A stretch of 59,844 nt of DNA from Candidatus Frackibacter sp. WG13 (GTDB lineage: Bacteria; Bacillota; Halanaerobiia; Halobacteroidales; Acetohalobiaceae), in contig NZ_FOTT01000018.1 in assembly GCF_900114655.1 (NCBI RefSeq), forward strand, positions 1 through 59,844, given 5' to 3'. Of this stretch, positions 16,854-28,277 are shown one piece after another; within the stretch, counting starts at the first letter, position 1, and the number at the start of each line of letters is the position of its first letter. The notes under the pieces were generated by a model, which saw nothing but the letters and a program-made list of their open reading frames with translations, was not told the origin of the DNA and ran no database searches. A program made the position numbers and the translations under genes.

Positions 16854-17965
16854 GTATTCAGCAAGTAATTCAATTAATTGAAGAATTAGCGCCTAAAAGA
16901 TTAGCTGAAGATTGGGATAATGTAGGTTTGCAGATTGGCTCATATGACCAGAGAGTTAATAGAGTATTAGTGACTTTAGGTGTCAATAAAGAAGTTATGA
17001 AGGAAGCAGTAGATAATAATGTAGACCTAATCATCTCTCATCATCCAGTCATCTTTAAGTCTTTGTCAAAAGTTAGATTTGATCAAGAAGTAGGTAGTAT
17101 AATTAAGACTGCTATTGAGAATGAGATCAATATTTATGTAGCTCATACTAATTATGATATTGCTAAAGGTGGGCTTAACGATTTATTAGCAGAAAAACTA
17201 GGGTTCAATAGCGTAAAAGTTTTAAAACCGACCTATGAAGACGAGCTTAAGAAATTAGTTGTATTTGTTCCTAATCAAGACTTGGACGAAGTAAGAGAAG
17301 CAATTACAGAAGCAGGTGCAGGATGGATTGGAAATTATAGAGATTGTACTTTTCAAGCAAATGGCATTGGCACTTTTCGGCCTTTAGCAGATACTAATCC
17401 TCACATTGGCCAAGAAGGTCAGTTAGAGAAGGTAGATGAATCACGTTTAGAAACAATTGTACCTAGCAGTAAATTAAAAGAAGTAATTAATAAACTGATA
17501 GAGGTTCATCCTTATGAAGAAGTCGCGTATGATCTTTATTCAGTAGAAGCCTTTGGAGAGCGATTAGGATTAGGTCGAATTGGTGAATTAGCAAGTAGTA
17601 CGAATTTTGAAGAGTTTGTAATGCAAATAAAAGAAAGCTTAAATGTTGATAGATTGAGAGTTGTAGAACCAAAGAAGAATAGAATAAAGAAGGTAGCATT
17701 GTGTAGTGGTAGTGGTGCCGATTTGATTAGAACGGCTGCTTTCAAAGGAGCAGATTTATTGCTAACTGGTGATCTAAAGTATCATGATGCCGAACAAGCA
17801 GTAGAATTAGGTTTAGGAGTAATAGACGCAGGACATTATGGAACAGAAGTTATTATGCAGGATCAAGTTGTAGATTACTTGCAAAGAAAAATTGAAGAAG
17901 AAAACCTAACAGAGATCGATATTATTAGTGCAAAAAGTAATCAAGATTTTATAAAGGTAATTTAG
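16844..17965 (+). CDS. Nif3-like dinuclear metal centre protein (YqfO/YbgI family)
   Basis: This 373-aa protein has the Gram-positive Nif3 layout: two NIF3 halves split by an inserted PII-like domain (about 125-235). Metal-binding stretches include LIISHHPVIFKSL (about 61-73), AHTNYDIAKGGLND (about 96-109), and TGDLKYHDA and DAGHYGTE in the C-terminal half. It may act as a GTP-cyclohydrolase-like or other metal hydrolase; the cellular role is not settled for the family. GGAGGTAATTCA precedes ATG 16844. Confidence 0.92.
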   Translation: MSLSIQQVIQLIEELAPKRLAEDWDNVGLQIGSYDQRVNRVLVTLGVNKEVMKEAVDNNVDLIISHHPVIFKSLSKVRFDQEVGSIIKTAIENEINIYVAHTNYDIAKGGLNDLLAEKLGFNSVKVLKPTYEDELKKLVVFVPNQDLDEVREAITEAGAGWIGNYRDCTFQANGIGTFRPLADTNPHIGQEGQLEKVDESRLETIVPSSKLKEVINKLIEVHPYEEVAYDLYSVEAFGERLGLGRIGELASSTNFEEFVMQIKESLNVDRLRVVEPKKNRIKKVALCSGSGADLIRTAAFKGADLLLTGDLKYHDAEQAVELGLGVIDAGHYGTEVIMQDQVVDYLQRKIEEENLTEIDIISAKSNQDFIKVI

Positions 17966-18004
17966 GTAGGTCAACAGTTGCCAAGCTGTTTGGCCTACCT
18001 TTTT
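17964..18004 (+). terminator. Rho-independent terminator
   Basis: AGGTAGGTCAACAG pairs with CTGTTTGGCCTACCT (one bulge) and is followed by TTTT. It ends the trmK-nif3 unit. Confidence 0.88.
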
Positions 18005-18036
18005 GTATTGGTGAAATAGTGAAAGGAGGGGGGAAT

Positions 18037-18228
18037 ATGGTTGCTTATTTCAAAACATGTCAAGTATGCGGTCGAGCGATAAATAAAGGTAGATTAGAAA
18101 TACTACCTCAAACAAGGTTATGTATAGATTGTGCTAAAATTTTAGGTTCTGATATTAAAGGAAGCAAGGCAAGGATTGGGATGGATTTAGATACTTATTG
18201 TGATTTATTAGGTGCAGTTAGAAGTTGA
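18037..18228 (+). CDS. Small C4 zinc-finger protein, DksA/TraR C-terminus-like
   Basis: A 63-aa protein with CQVCGRAINKGRLEILPQT and then a CIDCAK pair forms one CxxC...CxxC zinc finger. The pattern resembles the DksA/TraR finger without the coiled coil. The very strong GGAGGGGGG site fixes the start at ATG 18037 rather than the upstream in-frame GTG at 18019. It is followed after 35 bases by another zinc-ribbon gene. The function is not known; control of transcription or protein contact is plausible. Confidence 0.75.
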   Translation: MVAYFKTCQVCGRAINKGRLEILPQTRLCIDCAKILGSDIKGSKARIGMDLDTYCDLLGAVRS

Positions 18229-18263
18229 CTTTGTTAAATATCTATTGAGAAAGGGGTAATAGT

Positions 18264-18992
18264 ATGATCCAATTAGAAGAATTATATAGATTACAACAAC
18301 TCGATGTAGAGATAAATAAATTAGAAGATAGATTGGTTAGTAAGCAAATATTAAAAGAGATAGAGCGTGTTAAAAGAAAGGTCGAAAAGTTAAAACAGGG
18401 TATTAATGACCAAGAAATTAAAGAAAAGAAGCTGAAGAAAGAGATCAAGAATGAAGAATTTGCTAATAGTAGATTAAGTAAGCAGGTAGATAATTATCAA
18501 GACGAACTCTATAGTGGAGAAGGTAGTGCTAAAGAATTAGAACAACTTCAGGTTAAGATAAGTGAAGTCAAGGCTGAACAATCAGAATTGGAAGATAAGA
18601 TTTTGAGTTTAATGATGGAACTAGAAGAGACTCAAAACCTTAGAATAAATAAGCAGAATGAATTAGTAGATACTAAAGAAGAGTTGGCAAATTTACATCA
18701 AGAATATGAAGAAGAACAGAATGAATTAGAGTTAGAGATAAATGAAGTTAAGGAAAAGAAAGAAGAAGTAATTGGCTGTTTAACTGAGGAAGTAATCATA
18801 AAATATAATAGATTAAAAGAAGAAAAATCGGGATTAGTTGTAGTTGAATTAAAAGATAAATACTGCATGGGTTGTGGAGTTGGGTTACCATCACGATTAG
18901 TAGAGCAAGTTAGAAATAATGACCAGTTGACTCATTGTCGAAATTGTGGTAGAATTTTATATTGGATGCAAGAAGAACAGCAAGAAGATTAA
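18264..18992 (+). CDS. Coiled-coil C4 zinc-ribbon protein (CT398-like)
   Basis: Residues about 1-190 are a long Glu/Lys-rich coiled coil. The C-terminus has a zinc ribbon CMGCGVGLPSRLVEQ ... CRNCGRIL (two CxxC pairs). This is the broadly conserved 'C4-type zinc ribbon domain' family that commonly follows the Nif3 gene, as here. The family has been linked to nucleic-acid or secretion functions, but its role is unresolved. The total length of 242 aa is typical. ATG 18264 follows GAAAGGGGT. Confidence 0.88.
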   Translation: MIQLEELYRLQQLDVEINKLEDRLVSKQILKEIERVKRKVEKLKQGINDQEIKEKKLKKEIKNEEFANSRLSKQVDNYQDELYSGEGSAKELEQLQVKISEVKAEQSELEDKILSLMMELEETQNLRINKQNELVDTKEELANLHQEYEEEQNELELEINEVKEKKEEVIGCLTEEVIIKYNRLKEEKSGLVVVELKDKYCMGCGVGLPSRLVEQVRNNDQLTHCRNCGRILYWMQEEQQED

Positions 18993-19024
18993 TTAAAAGC
19001 TGAAGAATAATTTAAGATATCTAC

Positions 19025-19053
19025 TTGACAATTAATAAATAAGGTGTTATCAT
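19025..19053 (+). promoter_or_regulatory. Promoter upstream of RNase P RNA
   Basis: A perfect TTGACA (19025-19030), a 17-nt spacer and TATCAT (19048-19053) predict a start near 19060. That is about 78 bases before the mature RNase P RNA, so a 5' leader would have to be removed, or a second nearer promoter exists. Confidence 0.65.
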
Positions 19054-19137
19054 ATTAGAGCAGTAGAGTTAAACAACTAATTATGTAAGTATTTTAGTTA
19101 CGTGGCTCTAATTAGAATTTTAATAATGTTAAATATT

Positions 19138-19500
<363 letters not shown>

Positions 19501-19508
19501 AATTTTTA

Positions 19509-19545
19509 AGACTTACTCAATTATAAATGGGTAAGTCTCTTTATT
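19509..19545 (+). terminator. Terminator of rnpB
   Basis: AGACTTACTCA (19509-19519) pairs with TGGGTAAGTCT (19528-19538), followed by a T-rich run. Confidence 0.85.
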
Positions 19546-19630
19546 TTACATATAGATAATAATATAGTATTATATAAAAAGTAAGGTAAAAAGAAGAATA
19601 GGGCTAAGCTAAATAGAGGGTGACTTACTG

Positions 19631-21274
19631 ATGTTAAATGAAAAGTTTATTGAGAATAGTGAGCAATGGCTAGACTTAATGCGAATAGTTCAAATTGACC
19701 TTTCTGTCCCCTCAATTATTAAAGAGATTGAAAGATTATTTTTAGATTTAGACCCAGTAATTGCTGGGGGTGTAGTTTCAGATAGCTATCTATTAAATCA
19801 AGAATTGATTAATGAGAGAAAGTTATCAAATCTAGATATATTTATACCTTTAGGCACTGATGATGCTAAAGTAAAAGAAATATTAAATAATAAAGATAAA
19901 GTTAAAAATTTGACAGAAGTAAAAGAAGAAAAGATTGATGCTACTTATTCGGAAGAGTTAGTTAATAAGAGGATGAGCTTTACATATGGTAGTTATAAAT
20001 GTAATTTATTATTTTGTAATAATAGAAAGACTAAAATTTGGGATATAGATATAACCCTGCATCAATTTATGTATTTAGGAGGAAAGGTCTATGCTACTAA
20101 ATTAGCAATTGCTGATATTAGGGCGAAGTTGTTAAGAATCTTGAATCCAGTTAATGGGATTAAAGCTTGGAAAAGAGTTATTAGAGTTAAAGAAGAATAT
20201 GAGTTTAATATTGAAGAAGAAGGTGCGAAGTTACTATTTGATTATATTAGGTGGCGTAAAGAAAATTTTACATCTAAAAGTAAATTGAAAGAGTATTATT
20301 ACCGACTAATTAGTCAAAAGAAAACTTATGGTAGAAGTCTAATAACTTACCTATTACTTAATAATAATTATCAGAATGATTATTTCATTGATTTACTTGG
20401 TTCTTATCAGGTTATGTATGATTCAAATCTAAATTACGAAAGATTTATAAATAAAATCAAAGATTTAAAGTTTAAGATTAATACTGAAATTAAAGATAGA
20501 CAAGAAGTTCTAGATGAGAAAGATAATGAAGCAAATATAGATTTAATGTCCAAAACAGAGTATAAACGCACGATAACTATATTAGAACAAGTGAGTCAAT
20601 TAGAATTTAAAGAATTTTTAGAAGGGCGGGTTAATAAAAACAGATTAAAAGACTGTTATAAATGGCATTCTCCTAAGATAGGTAAGATCTTAGAGAATTT
20701 AAAGAAGTTTATTGATAAGTTAAATTTAAGATACTATCAGAATTACGCTTTAAATCTATGTGACCAACTCTTGAAATTATTCAATACTAGAGGACCCAAT
20801 AATTTAGAGTTTAAAATTGTCATTTCTCAAGAAGCCAAAGACTTATTAGCTATATCCACTGACCAAAGCTGGACTAGTTGTTTAGAGTTACCCAAACCTG
20901 ATAGTCAGCGAGTTAGTGCAGCAAGGATAGCAGCAAATTTACAACCTAATACTTTAGTAGTCTACATAACTGAAGTTAATGGGCAGGAATGGTTAGGAAG
21001 GATATTAATTAGATTATTGAGAGATGGCAGCTTAAGTTTAGAAAAATATTATGGTGAACCGGTTTTAAAAGAAGTATTAATTGCTAAATTAGAAGAAATT
21101 ATTCTAGATAATGGCTATCAACTTAAAAAGGGGATGAATGGTAAGAGTTATAATTTTATTGAATGGCAGCCATACTCTGACCAAGGAAGAATAAAAAAAT
21201 TAGAATCAGAGATATATACAGAGTATTATATTGATTATTCATTACCGTCAGTTATTAAGAAGTTAGATAAATAA
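19631..21274 (+). CDS. Unrecognised protein with nucleotidyltransferase-like N-terminus
   Basis: I do not recognise a named family. Residues about 35-75 (VIAGGVVSDSYLL ... NLDIFIP) look like the GG...D-x-D core of polymerase-beta-fold nucleotidyltransferases, with Asn where the first metal Asp is usual. WDIDITLHQFMYLGGKVYAT (about 137-156) resembles the strand and helix after that core in phage-type NTases. The middle is helical and Lys-rich. The C-terminus (about 400-547) has SWTSCLELP, ARIAANLQPNTLVVYI and a YYGEP block, reminiscent of a domain I associate with phage proteins. ATG 19631 follows AGAGGGTGA. It lies between rnpB and pheA, with composition like its neighbours. Confidence 0.8.
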   Translation: MLNEKFIENSEQWLDLMRIVQIDLSVPSIIKEIERLFLDLDPVIAGGVVSDSYLLNQELINERKLSNLDIFIPLGTDDAKVKEILNNKDKVKNLTEVKEEKIDATYSEELVNKRMSFTYGSYKCNLLFCNNRKTKIWDIDITLHQFMYLGGKVYATKLAIADIRAKLLRILNPVNGIKAWKRVIRVKEEYEFNIEEEGAKLLFDYIRWRKENFTSKSKLKEYYYRLISQKKTYGRSLITYLLLNNNYQNDYFIDLLGSYQVMYDSNLNYERFINKIKDLKFKINTEIKDRQEVLDEKDNEANIDLMSKTEYKRTITILEQVSQLEFKEFLEGRVNKNRLKDCYKWHSPKIGKILENLKKFIDKLNLRYYQNYALNLCDQLLKLFNTRGPNNLEFKIVISQEAKDLLAISTDQSWTSCLELPKPDSQRVSAARIAANLQPNTLVVYITEVNGQEWLGRILIRLLRDGSLSLEKYYGEPVLKEVLIAKLEEIILDNGYQLKKGMNGKSYNFIEWQPYSDQGRIKKLESEIYTEYYIDYSLPSVIKKLDK

Positions 21275-21293
21275 AAAGTGGAGTGTGAATAAG

Positions 21294-22127
21294 ATGCAAA
21301 GATTAGCCTACTTAGGCCCAGAAGGGACCTTTACTAATGAAGCAGCCAAAAGAGCTACCAATGAAGATGAGGTTGAATTAATTCCTTATCCAGATATTCA
21401 GACTTTGATTTTAGCTATTGCTAACCAAGAGGAGAATTGGGGAATAGTACCGATTGAAAATTCATTAGAAGGTTCAGTGAATATGACATTAGATCTTTTA
21501 GCTCATAAAGTGGATTTGAAGATTATTAAGGAAGTATTAATGCCAATCAATCATCATTTAATAGGACAGCCTGGAGCAAAACTATCAGAAATAAAGAAGG
21601 TATTATCACATCGTCAAGCCTTGGCGCAATGTCGTGATAATTTAAATCAAATTTTAAATGATTTTGAAGCGATAAATACTAATAGTACTGCTGAAGCTGT
21701 CTATAGTATAAAGAATAAAGATAATAATTTTGGAGCCATCGGTTCTAAATTAGTTGCAGAAATAAATGGTCTATCTATTTTAGCTAATAATATTCAAGAT
21801 AATAGATCCAATTGGACACGATTTATAGTCTTAGGCGCTAAAGATAGTCAAGAAGTCAAGCATGCTAAAACATCATTAATCTGTTCTCCAAGTAAAGACC
21901 GTCCAGGAATCTTATATGAAATCTTAAAGGAATTTGCTATGCGAGATATTAACTTAACCAAGATTGAATCGCGCCCGGCACGTAAGATGTTAGGAGACTA
22001 TATCTTTTTTATAGATTTTAAAGGACATCGGAAAGAAGAATCAATTAAAGAAACTTTACTTGCTTTAGAGAAGAAGACTTCATTTATTAAGATTTTAGGG
22101 TCATATCCTCAAGTCAAGTTAAAGTAG
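21294..22127 (+). CDS. pheA: Prephenate dehydratase
   Basis: This enzyme converts prephenate to phenylpyruvate in phenylalanine synthesis. The start MQRLAYLGPEGTFTNEAA is diagnostic. The catalytic domain holds VPIENSLEGSV, NSTAEAV and the WTRFIVLG motif with the conserved Thr-Arg-Phe. A C-terminal ACT domain (about 190-277), with KIESRPARKMLGDYIFFID, mediates feedback by phenylalanine. ATG 21294 (277 aa) fits the GTGGAG spacing; GTG 21285 is in frame but only one base from it. It follows the orphan gene by 19 bases. Confidence 0.95.
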   Translation: MQRLAYLGPEGTFTNEAAKRATNEDEVELIPYPDIQTLILAIANQEENWGIVPIENSLEGSVNMTLDLLAHKVDLKIIKEVLMPINHHLIGQPGAKLSEIKKVLSHRQALAQCRDNLNQILNDFEAINTNSTAEAVYSIKNKDNNFGAIGSKLVAEINGLSILANNIQDNRSNWTRFIVLGAKDSQEVKHAKTSLICSPSKDRPGILYEILKEFAMRDINLTKIESRPARKMLGDYIFFIDFKGHRKEESIKETLLALEKKTSFIKILGSYPQVKLK

Positions 22128-22211
22128 TAACCGGGAACAAAAATTGAAAACTTAAACTTATTATGTTAAAATAAATAGGAAGGTCTATTGATTTTAAAAG
22201 GAGGCATAACG

Positions 22212-22976
22212 ATGGCAGGACATTCAAAATGGGCTAATATAAAACATAAGAAGAAGAAAGAAGATAAAAGAAGGGGGAAACTCTTTTCTAAGTTGAGTAA
22301 AAAGATAGCAGTTGCTGCCCGTGAAGGTGGCGGTGACCCAGAGATAAATTCAGACCTTAGAATGGCTATCCAAAAGGCTAAAGATAATAATATGCCTAAG
22401 GATAATATTCAACGGGCTATTGACCGCGGAACAGGTAACCTAGAAGGAGTAAATTATGAACGGATTATTTATGAAGGCTATGGTCCATCAGGAGTAGCTC
22501 TTTATTTAGATTTGATGAGTGATAATCGTAACAGGACCGCTTCTGAAATTAGACATGTCCTTTCGAAGCATGACGGGAACTTAGGTGAAGAAGGATGCGT
22601 TGCTTGGATGTTTGAACGTAAAGGACAATTAATTATTGACAGAACAGAAACAGAAGTTGATGAAGATGAAGTAATGATGTCAGCTTTAGAAGCTGGAGCT
22701 GAGGATATTTCAATTGAAGATGAAGTAGTAGAGATCATAACAGTTCCTAGTGACTTAGAGGATACTCGAAATAATATGGAAGAAGACGGTTATGATTTTT
22801 CCTCTGGAGATATAGTTATGCTCCCTCAAAACACTGTAAAGATAGAAGATAAGAAGTCAGCAAAGAAGATAATTAGACTGATGGACGACTTAGAAGACCA
22901 TGATGATGTGCAAGATGTTTATGCTAACTTCGATATTCCAGATGAAATCATGGCAGAGATAGAAGACGAAGAATAA
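22212..22976 (+). CDS. yebC: YebC/PmpR (TACO1) family protein
   Basis: The 254-aa product begins MAGHSKWANIKHKK, the family hallmark. The family is known as a DNA-binding regulator in some bacteria and, more recently, as a ribosome-associated factor that eases translation of proline stretches. The acidic C-terminal domains are intact. ATG 22212 follows AAAGGAGGCATAACG. It heads the classic yebC-bofC-ruvA-ruvB-queA-tgt order of clostridia. Confidence 0.95.
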   Translation: MAGHSKWANIKHKKKKEDKRRGKLFSKLSKKIAVAAREGGGDPEINSDLRMAIQKAKDNNMPKDNIQRAIDRGTGNLEGVNYERIIYEGYGPSGVALYLDLMSDNRNRTASEIRHVLSKHDGNLGEEGCVAWMFERKGQLIIDRTETEVDEDEVMMSALEAGAEDISIEDEVVEIITVPSDLEDTRNNMEEDGYDFSSGDIVMLPQNTVKIEDKKSAKKIIRLMDDLEDHDDVQDVYANFDIPDEIMAEIEDEE

Positions 22977-22982
22977 ACTTTA

Positions 22983-23013
22983 AGGCATCGAGGTTCACCT
23001 TGGTGTCTTTTTT
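22983..23013 (+). terminator. Rho-independent terminator after yebC
   Basis: AGGCATCGAGG pairs with CCTTGGTGTCT (three G-U pairs) and is followed by TTTTTT. Confidence 0.85.
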
Positions 23014-23131
23014 AATATTATTCTTTTTAGAGTATATTACCACCTTCATTAGCAAATAATAGACATTAAAACAAGTTATGATTTAAATAGACTTATATTT
23101 GTTATTTAATAAAGACTTGGAAGGTGGTAAT

Positions 23132-23806
23132 ATGTTTAAAAGAAGAAAGATTATTTTAGGTTCTTTTATATTGTTCATCTTAATGGCTAGCATTACTTAT
23201 TTAATGTGGGAAGTAGCAGATGTAACTAAAGATAAAAAGAATTATAAAGGTCAGAGTTCCAAAAAAACAGATGAAATGAAAGAAGGACAGGAAAGCAGTT
23301 TGGCAGAATTGATTAAGAAGAAAGAAGAGGAGTTTAAGAAAAAGTTGAATAGAACAGAGTACCAATTAAAGGGTAATTGGGAATTAAAACCTACCTTAGT
23401 CTTAAAGACTTATTATAAAAAGTGTGGAGATATAGTAATAGAGAAGAAAGACTTAGATTCTAAATTAGCAGGTTTGAGAAGTGATAACCTTATTAATGGA
23501 GATACAGGTTGGAAAGTTGTCAAACGAAGTGCAAGACAGGTTGTATTAGAAAAAGAATTAAATGAAGCTTGTCCAGAACATAAAGATGAAATGTATTTAG
23601 GAATTAAAGATGGTGTAGTCGCTATCTTTTATGGTAATCCTCAGGATGAAGAGAAGGTTTTAAAGCGAAAGACTAATATTTCTGCGGAAGTATTACCGGA
23701 TAAGGAAATACAGAATTTAGAAGTGGGTATCGAAGTTAAATCGCAACGACAATTGTTAATACTATTAGAGGGTTTGGCTAGTATTCAAGATGAAAAGATA
23801 GAGTAG
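23132..23806 (+). CDS. BofC C-terminal-domain membrane-anchored protein
   Basis: A 224-aa protein with an N-terminal membrane anchor (about residues 6-28), a charged Lys/Glu-rich linker (about 35-80) and a C-terminal domain. That domain contains CPEHKDEMYLGIKDGVVAIFYG, the BofC motif. In Bacillus, BofC restrains the SpoIVB checkpoint protease in the forespore; here only the C-terminal similarity is clear. Its place between yebC and ruvA matches bofC in spore formers. ATG 23132 follows GGAAGGTGG; the frame extends upstream to 23099 without a better start. Confidence 0.8.
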   Translation: MFKRRKIILGSFILFILMASITYLMWEVADVTKDKKNYKGQSSKKTDEMKEGQESSLAELIKKKEEEFKKKLNRTEYQLKGNWELKPTLVLKTYYKKCGDIVIEKKDLDSKLAGLRSDNLINGDTGWKVVKRSARQVVLEKELNEACPEHKDEMYLGIKDGVVAIFYGNPQDEEKVLKRKTNISAEVLPDKEIQNLEVGIEVKSQRQLLILLEGLASIQDEKIE

Positions 23807-23815
23807 ATTTTACCG

Positions 23816-23845
23816 ACAGCCATTTAAGTGGCTGTTTCTTTGTTT
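23816..23845 (+). terminator. Rho-independent terminator
   Basis: ACAGCCAT pairs with GTGGCTGT around TTAA, followed by a T-rich stretch, just after the BofC-like gene. Confidence 0.75.
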
Positions 23846-23938
23846 AAGAAAGGAAAAAGAAGCTCTATCTAGAAATTAAACTTAGGTAAGGTATGCTTGA
23901 AGGTTTAGATATTAAATTTCATATCGGGAGGCGAGAAG

Positions 23939-24535
23939 ATGATAGCGCATTTACAAGGAGAATTGACTTTGAAAAGAGAATCATATATTATAATTGATAT
24001 TCAAGGAGTAGGTTATAAGGTTAATATCCCTCTTTCGTTACAAATGGAGTTACCAGACCTTGGCGAAGAGGTTAAGGTATATACTTATACTTATGTTCGA
24101 GAGGATAAATTACGACTATATGGTTTTTTAAAGATGAGTGATTTAGAGCTCTTTGAAGAGTTATTAGGGGTATCTAAGATAGGCCCGAAAGGAGCAATTA
24201 ATACTCTCTCTACATTGAGCGCTAAGGAGTTTAAATTAGCAGTTGCTAAAGAAGAGATAGAGACATTAAAGAGGGTGAAAGGAATTGGTAAGAAGACAGC
24301 CCAAAGGCTAATCTTAGAGATGAAAGGTAAGATAGATTTAGAAAAGGTATTGGCTGAAGGAGATGATGATTCAAGTGTAATCATTAATCCAGAAAAAGAA
24401 GAAGCAGTAGAAGGGTTATTGAGTTTGGGTTATAGTAGAAGTGAAGCTAGAAAAGCAGTTGAAATGGCTTGTAAGGAAGAAGAAATTACTAATGTAGAAG
24501 AGATAATTAGATTATCATTACAAAATTTAGGATAA
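23939..24535 (+). CDS. ruvA: Holliday junction helicase subunit RuvA
   Basis: RuvA binds four-way junctions and loads the RuvB motor. In 198 aa it has an N-terminal OB fold (about 1-63), two helix-hairpin-helix motifs (LLGVSKIGPKGAI near 73-85 and LKRVKGIGKKTAQRLILE near 106-123) and a C-terminal UBA-like RuvB-contact domain (about 150-198). GGGAGGCGAG precedes ATG 23939. It is the first gene of ruvAB-queA-tgt-yajC. Confidence 0.96.
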   Translation: MIAHLQGELTLKRESYIIIDIQGVGYKVNIPLSLQMELPDLGEEVKVYTYTYVREDKLRLYGFLKMSDLELFEELLGVSKIGPKGAINTLSTLSAKEFKLAVAKEEIETLKRVKGIGKKTAQRLILEMKGKIDLEKVLAEGDDDSSVIINPEKEEAVEGLLSLGYSRSEARKAVEMACKEEEITNVEEIIRLSLQNLG

Positions 24536-24577
24536 TTGATAAAGGATAAATTATTATAATCCTTGGGAGGAAATAGT

Positions 24578-25579
24578 ATGGAAGAGAGGATTGTTTCGCC
24601 AGATGGAAAAGTGGCTGATATGGAGTTAGATTTAAATTTAAGACCGAGTGGCTTCGATGAATATATTGGACAAAAGAAGGTAAAGAATAACCTTGAGATA
24701 TTTATCGAGGCAGCTAAAGCTAGAGGCGAATCTTTAGACCATGTCTTATTATATGGACCGCCGGGACTAGGGAAGACCACTTTAGCTAATATTATTGCTA
24801 ATGAAATGGGGGTTAATATTAAGACTACTTCTGGTCCTGCTATTGAAAGGCCAGGCGACTTAGCTGCTATCCTAACTAATTTAAGATCTAATGATGTCCT
24901 ATTTATTGATGAAATACATAGGTTAAATAGAATGGTAGAAGAAGTCTTATATCCGGCTATGGAAGATTTTGCTTTGGATATTATGATTGGCGAGGGACCT
25001 AATGCTCGCTCAGTACGTTTAGACCTGCCAGAGTTTACTTTAGTAGGTGCTACTACTAAGGCTGGTTTATTAACTTCACCGCTACGAGATAGATTTGGTA
25101 TTATTAGTCGGTTAGAGTTTTATACTAATGATGAACTACAACAGATAGTTCATCGTTCTGCAAGAGTATTAGCAGTAGAAATAGATGATTTAGGAGCTAT
25201 GGAATTATCGCGAAGGGCAAGAGGTACGCCAAGAATTGCTAATAGATTATTAAAGAGAGTTAGAGATTATGCTCAAGTAAAAGCAGACGGAGTAATTACT
25301 CAAGAGGTAGCTCAGCAAGGATTAAAGCTCTTAGAAGTAGATGAATTGGGATTAGATCGAATAGATCGTAAGATACTACTAACGATTATTGAAAAGTTTG
25401 CTGGTGGGCCAGTAGGTTTAAGTACATTAGCAGCATCTATCGGTGAAGAAGAAGATACTTTAGAAGATGTTTATGAACCATATTTATTACAAATCGGTTA
25501 TTTAAATCGAACTCCTCGTGGCAGAGTCGCTACTAAGTTAGCGTATGAACACTTTGATATTGATTATAAGGAGGAGTAA
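24578..25579 (+). CDS. ruvB: Holliday junction helicase motor RuvB
   Basis: RuvB is the AAA+ hexameric motor that drives branch migration with RuvA. Walker [14 protein letters not shown] (about 54-66), Walker [10 protein letters not shown] (about 108-116), the sensor GATTKAGLL and the C-terminal winged-helix TPRGRVAT are present. ATG 24578 follows GGGAGGAAATAGT and gives 333 aa, a usual length; the in-frame TTG at 24563 precedes the ribosome site and is rejected. Confidence 0.97.
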   Translation: MEERIVSPDGKVADMELDLNLRPSGFDEYIGQKKVKNNLEIFIEAAKARGESLDHVLLYGPPGLGKTTLANIIANEMGVNIKTTSGPAIERPGDLAAILTNLRSNDVLFIDEIHRLNRMVEEVLYPAMEDFALDIMIGEGPNARSVRLDLPEFTLVGATTKAGLLTSPLRDRFGIISRLEFYTNDELQQIVHRSARVLAVEIDDLGAMELSRRARGTPRIANRLLKRVRDYAQVKADGVITQEVAQQGLKLLEVDELGLDRIDRKILLTIIEKFAGGPVGLSTLAASIGEEEDTLEDVYEPYLLQIGYLNRTPRGRVATKLAYEHFDIDYKEE

Positions 25580-25640
25580 TTATTTAGTATTATTTTATCT
25601 TTACTTATGAAGTTATTTAAATAATAAAAAGGAGAATACT

Positions 25641-25670
25641 ATGGATAAAATATTAAAGGTGATTATGTAG
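25641..25670 (+). other. Nine-codon mini-ORF with a good ribosome site
   Basis: Between ruvB and queA, AAAAGGAGA is followed at normal spacing by ATG and eight more codons, then TAG (encoding MDKILKVIM). The stop lies 34 bases before the queA start. It may be a translated leader peptide or the remnant of a lost gene. No attenuator hairpin is evident beside it. Confidence 0.35.
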
Positions 25671-25703
25671 CATTCAAATAGAGATATGATGGAGGAATTA
25701 AGA

Positions 25704-27874
<2,171 letters not shown>

Positions 27875-27953
27875 AGTTAAAATAGAGGAATTAAGTTGTT
27901 AGTATTGAAATATAAAATAGTAGTGACTAAATTTTACAAGGAGGAGTTTACAT

Positions 27954-28229
27954 ATGGAAAACTATCTACCATGGATAACCTGGATAGCAATTTTTGGTAT
28001 ATTTTGGTTTTTGTTTATTAGACCACAACGTAAGCAACAGAAAGAACATCAAGAAATGGTGAATAATCTTAAGGTAGGTGATGAAGTAACGACTATTGGA
28101 GGTCTTAAAGGAGAAATAGTAGAAATTGAAGAAGATGATTTAACTTTAGAACTCCTTCCTAATGAGGTAAGGGTTACTGTACTTAGAAGGGCTATTCATC
28201 ATTCTAGTAGTGCTGACGAAGAAAATTAA
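27954..28229 (+). CDS. yajC: Preprotein translocase subunit YajC
   Basis: A 91-aa inner-membrane accessory of SecDF. It has one N-terminal membrane helix (about 7-22), then RPQRKQQKEHQEMVNNLKVG and the β-rich DEVTTIGGLKGEIVE region typical of YajC. AAGGAGGAG lies 8 bases before ATG 27954. As in most bacteria it follows tgt and precedes secD, here separated by lepB and three signalling-type genes. Confidence 0.94.
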   Translation: MENYLPWITWIAIFGIFWFLFIRPQRKQQKEHQEMVNNLKVGDEVTTIGGLKGEIVEIEEDDLTLELLPNEVRVTVLRRAIHHSSSADEEN

Positions 28230-28250
28230 TATTAATTTTCTTCGTTTAAA
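28217..28250 (+). terminator. Palindromic hairpin overlapping the yajC stop
   Basis: CGAAGAAAATTAAT (28217-28230) is followed with no loop by its exact complement ATTAATTTTCTTCG (28231-28244), then TTT. The yajC stop codon lies within the stem. The T-run is weak, so it may give partial termination. Confidence 0.6.
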
Positions 28251-28277
28251 TCTGTTTCAATAATAGGAGGATATTTT

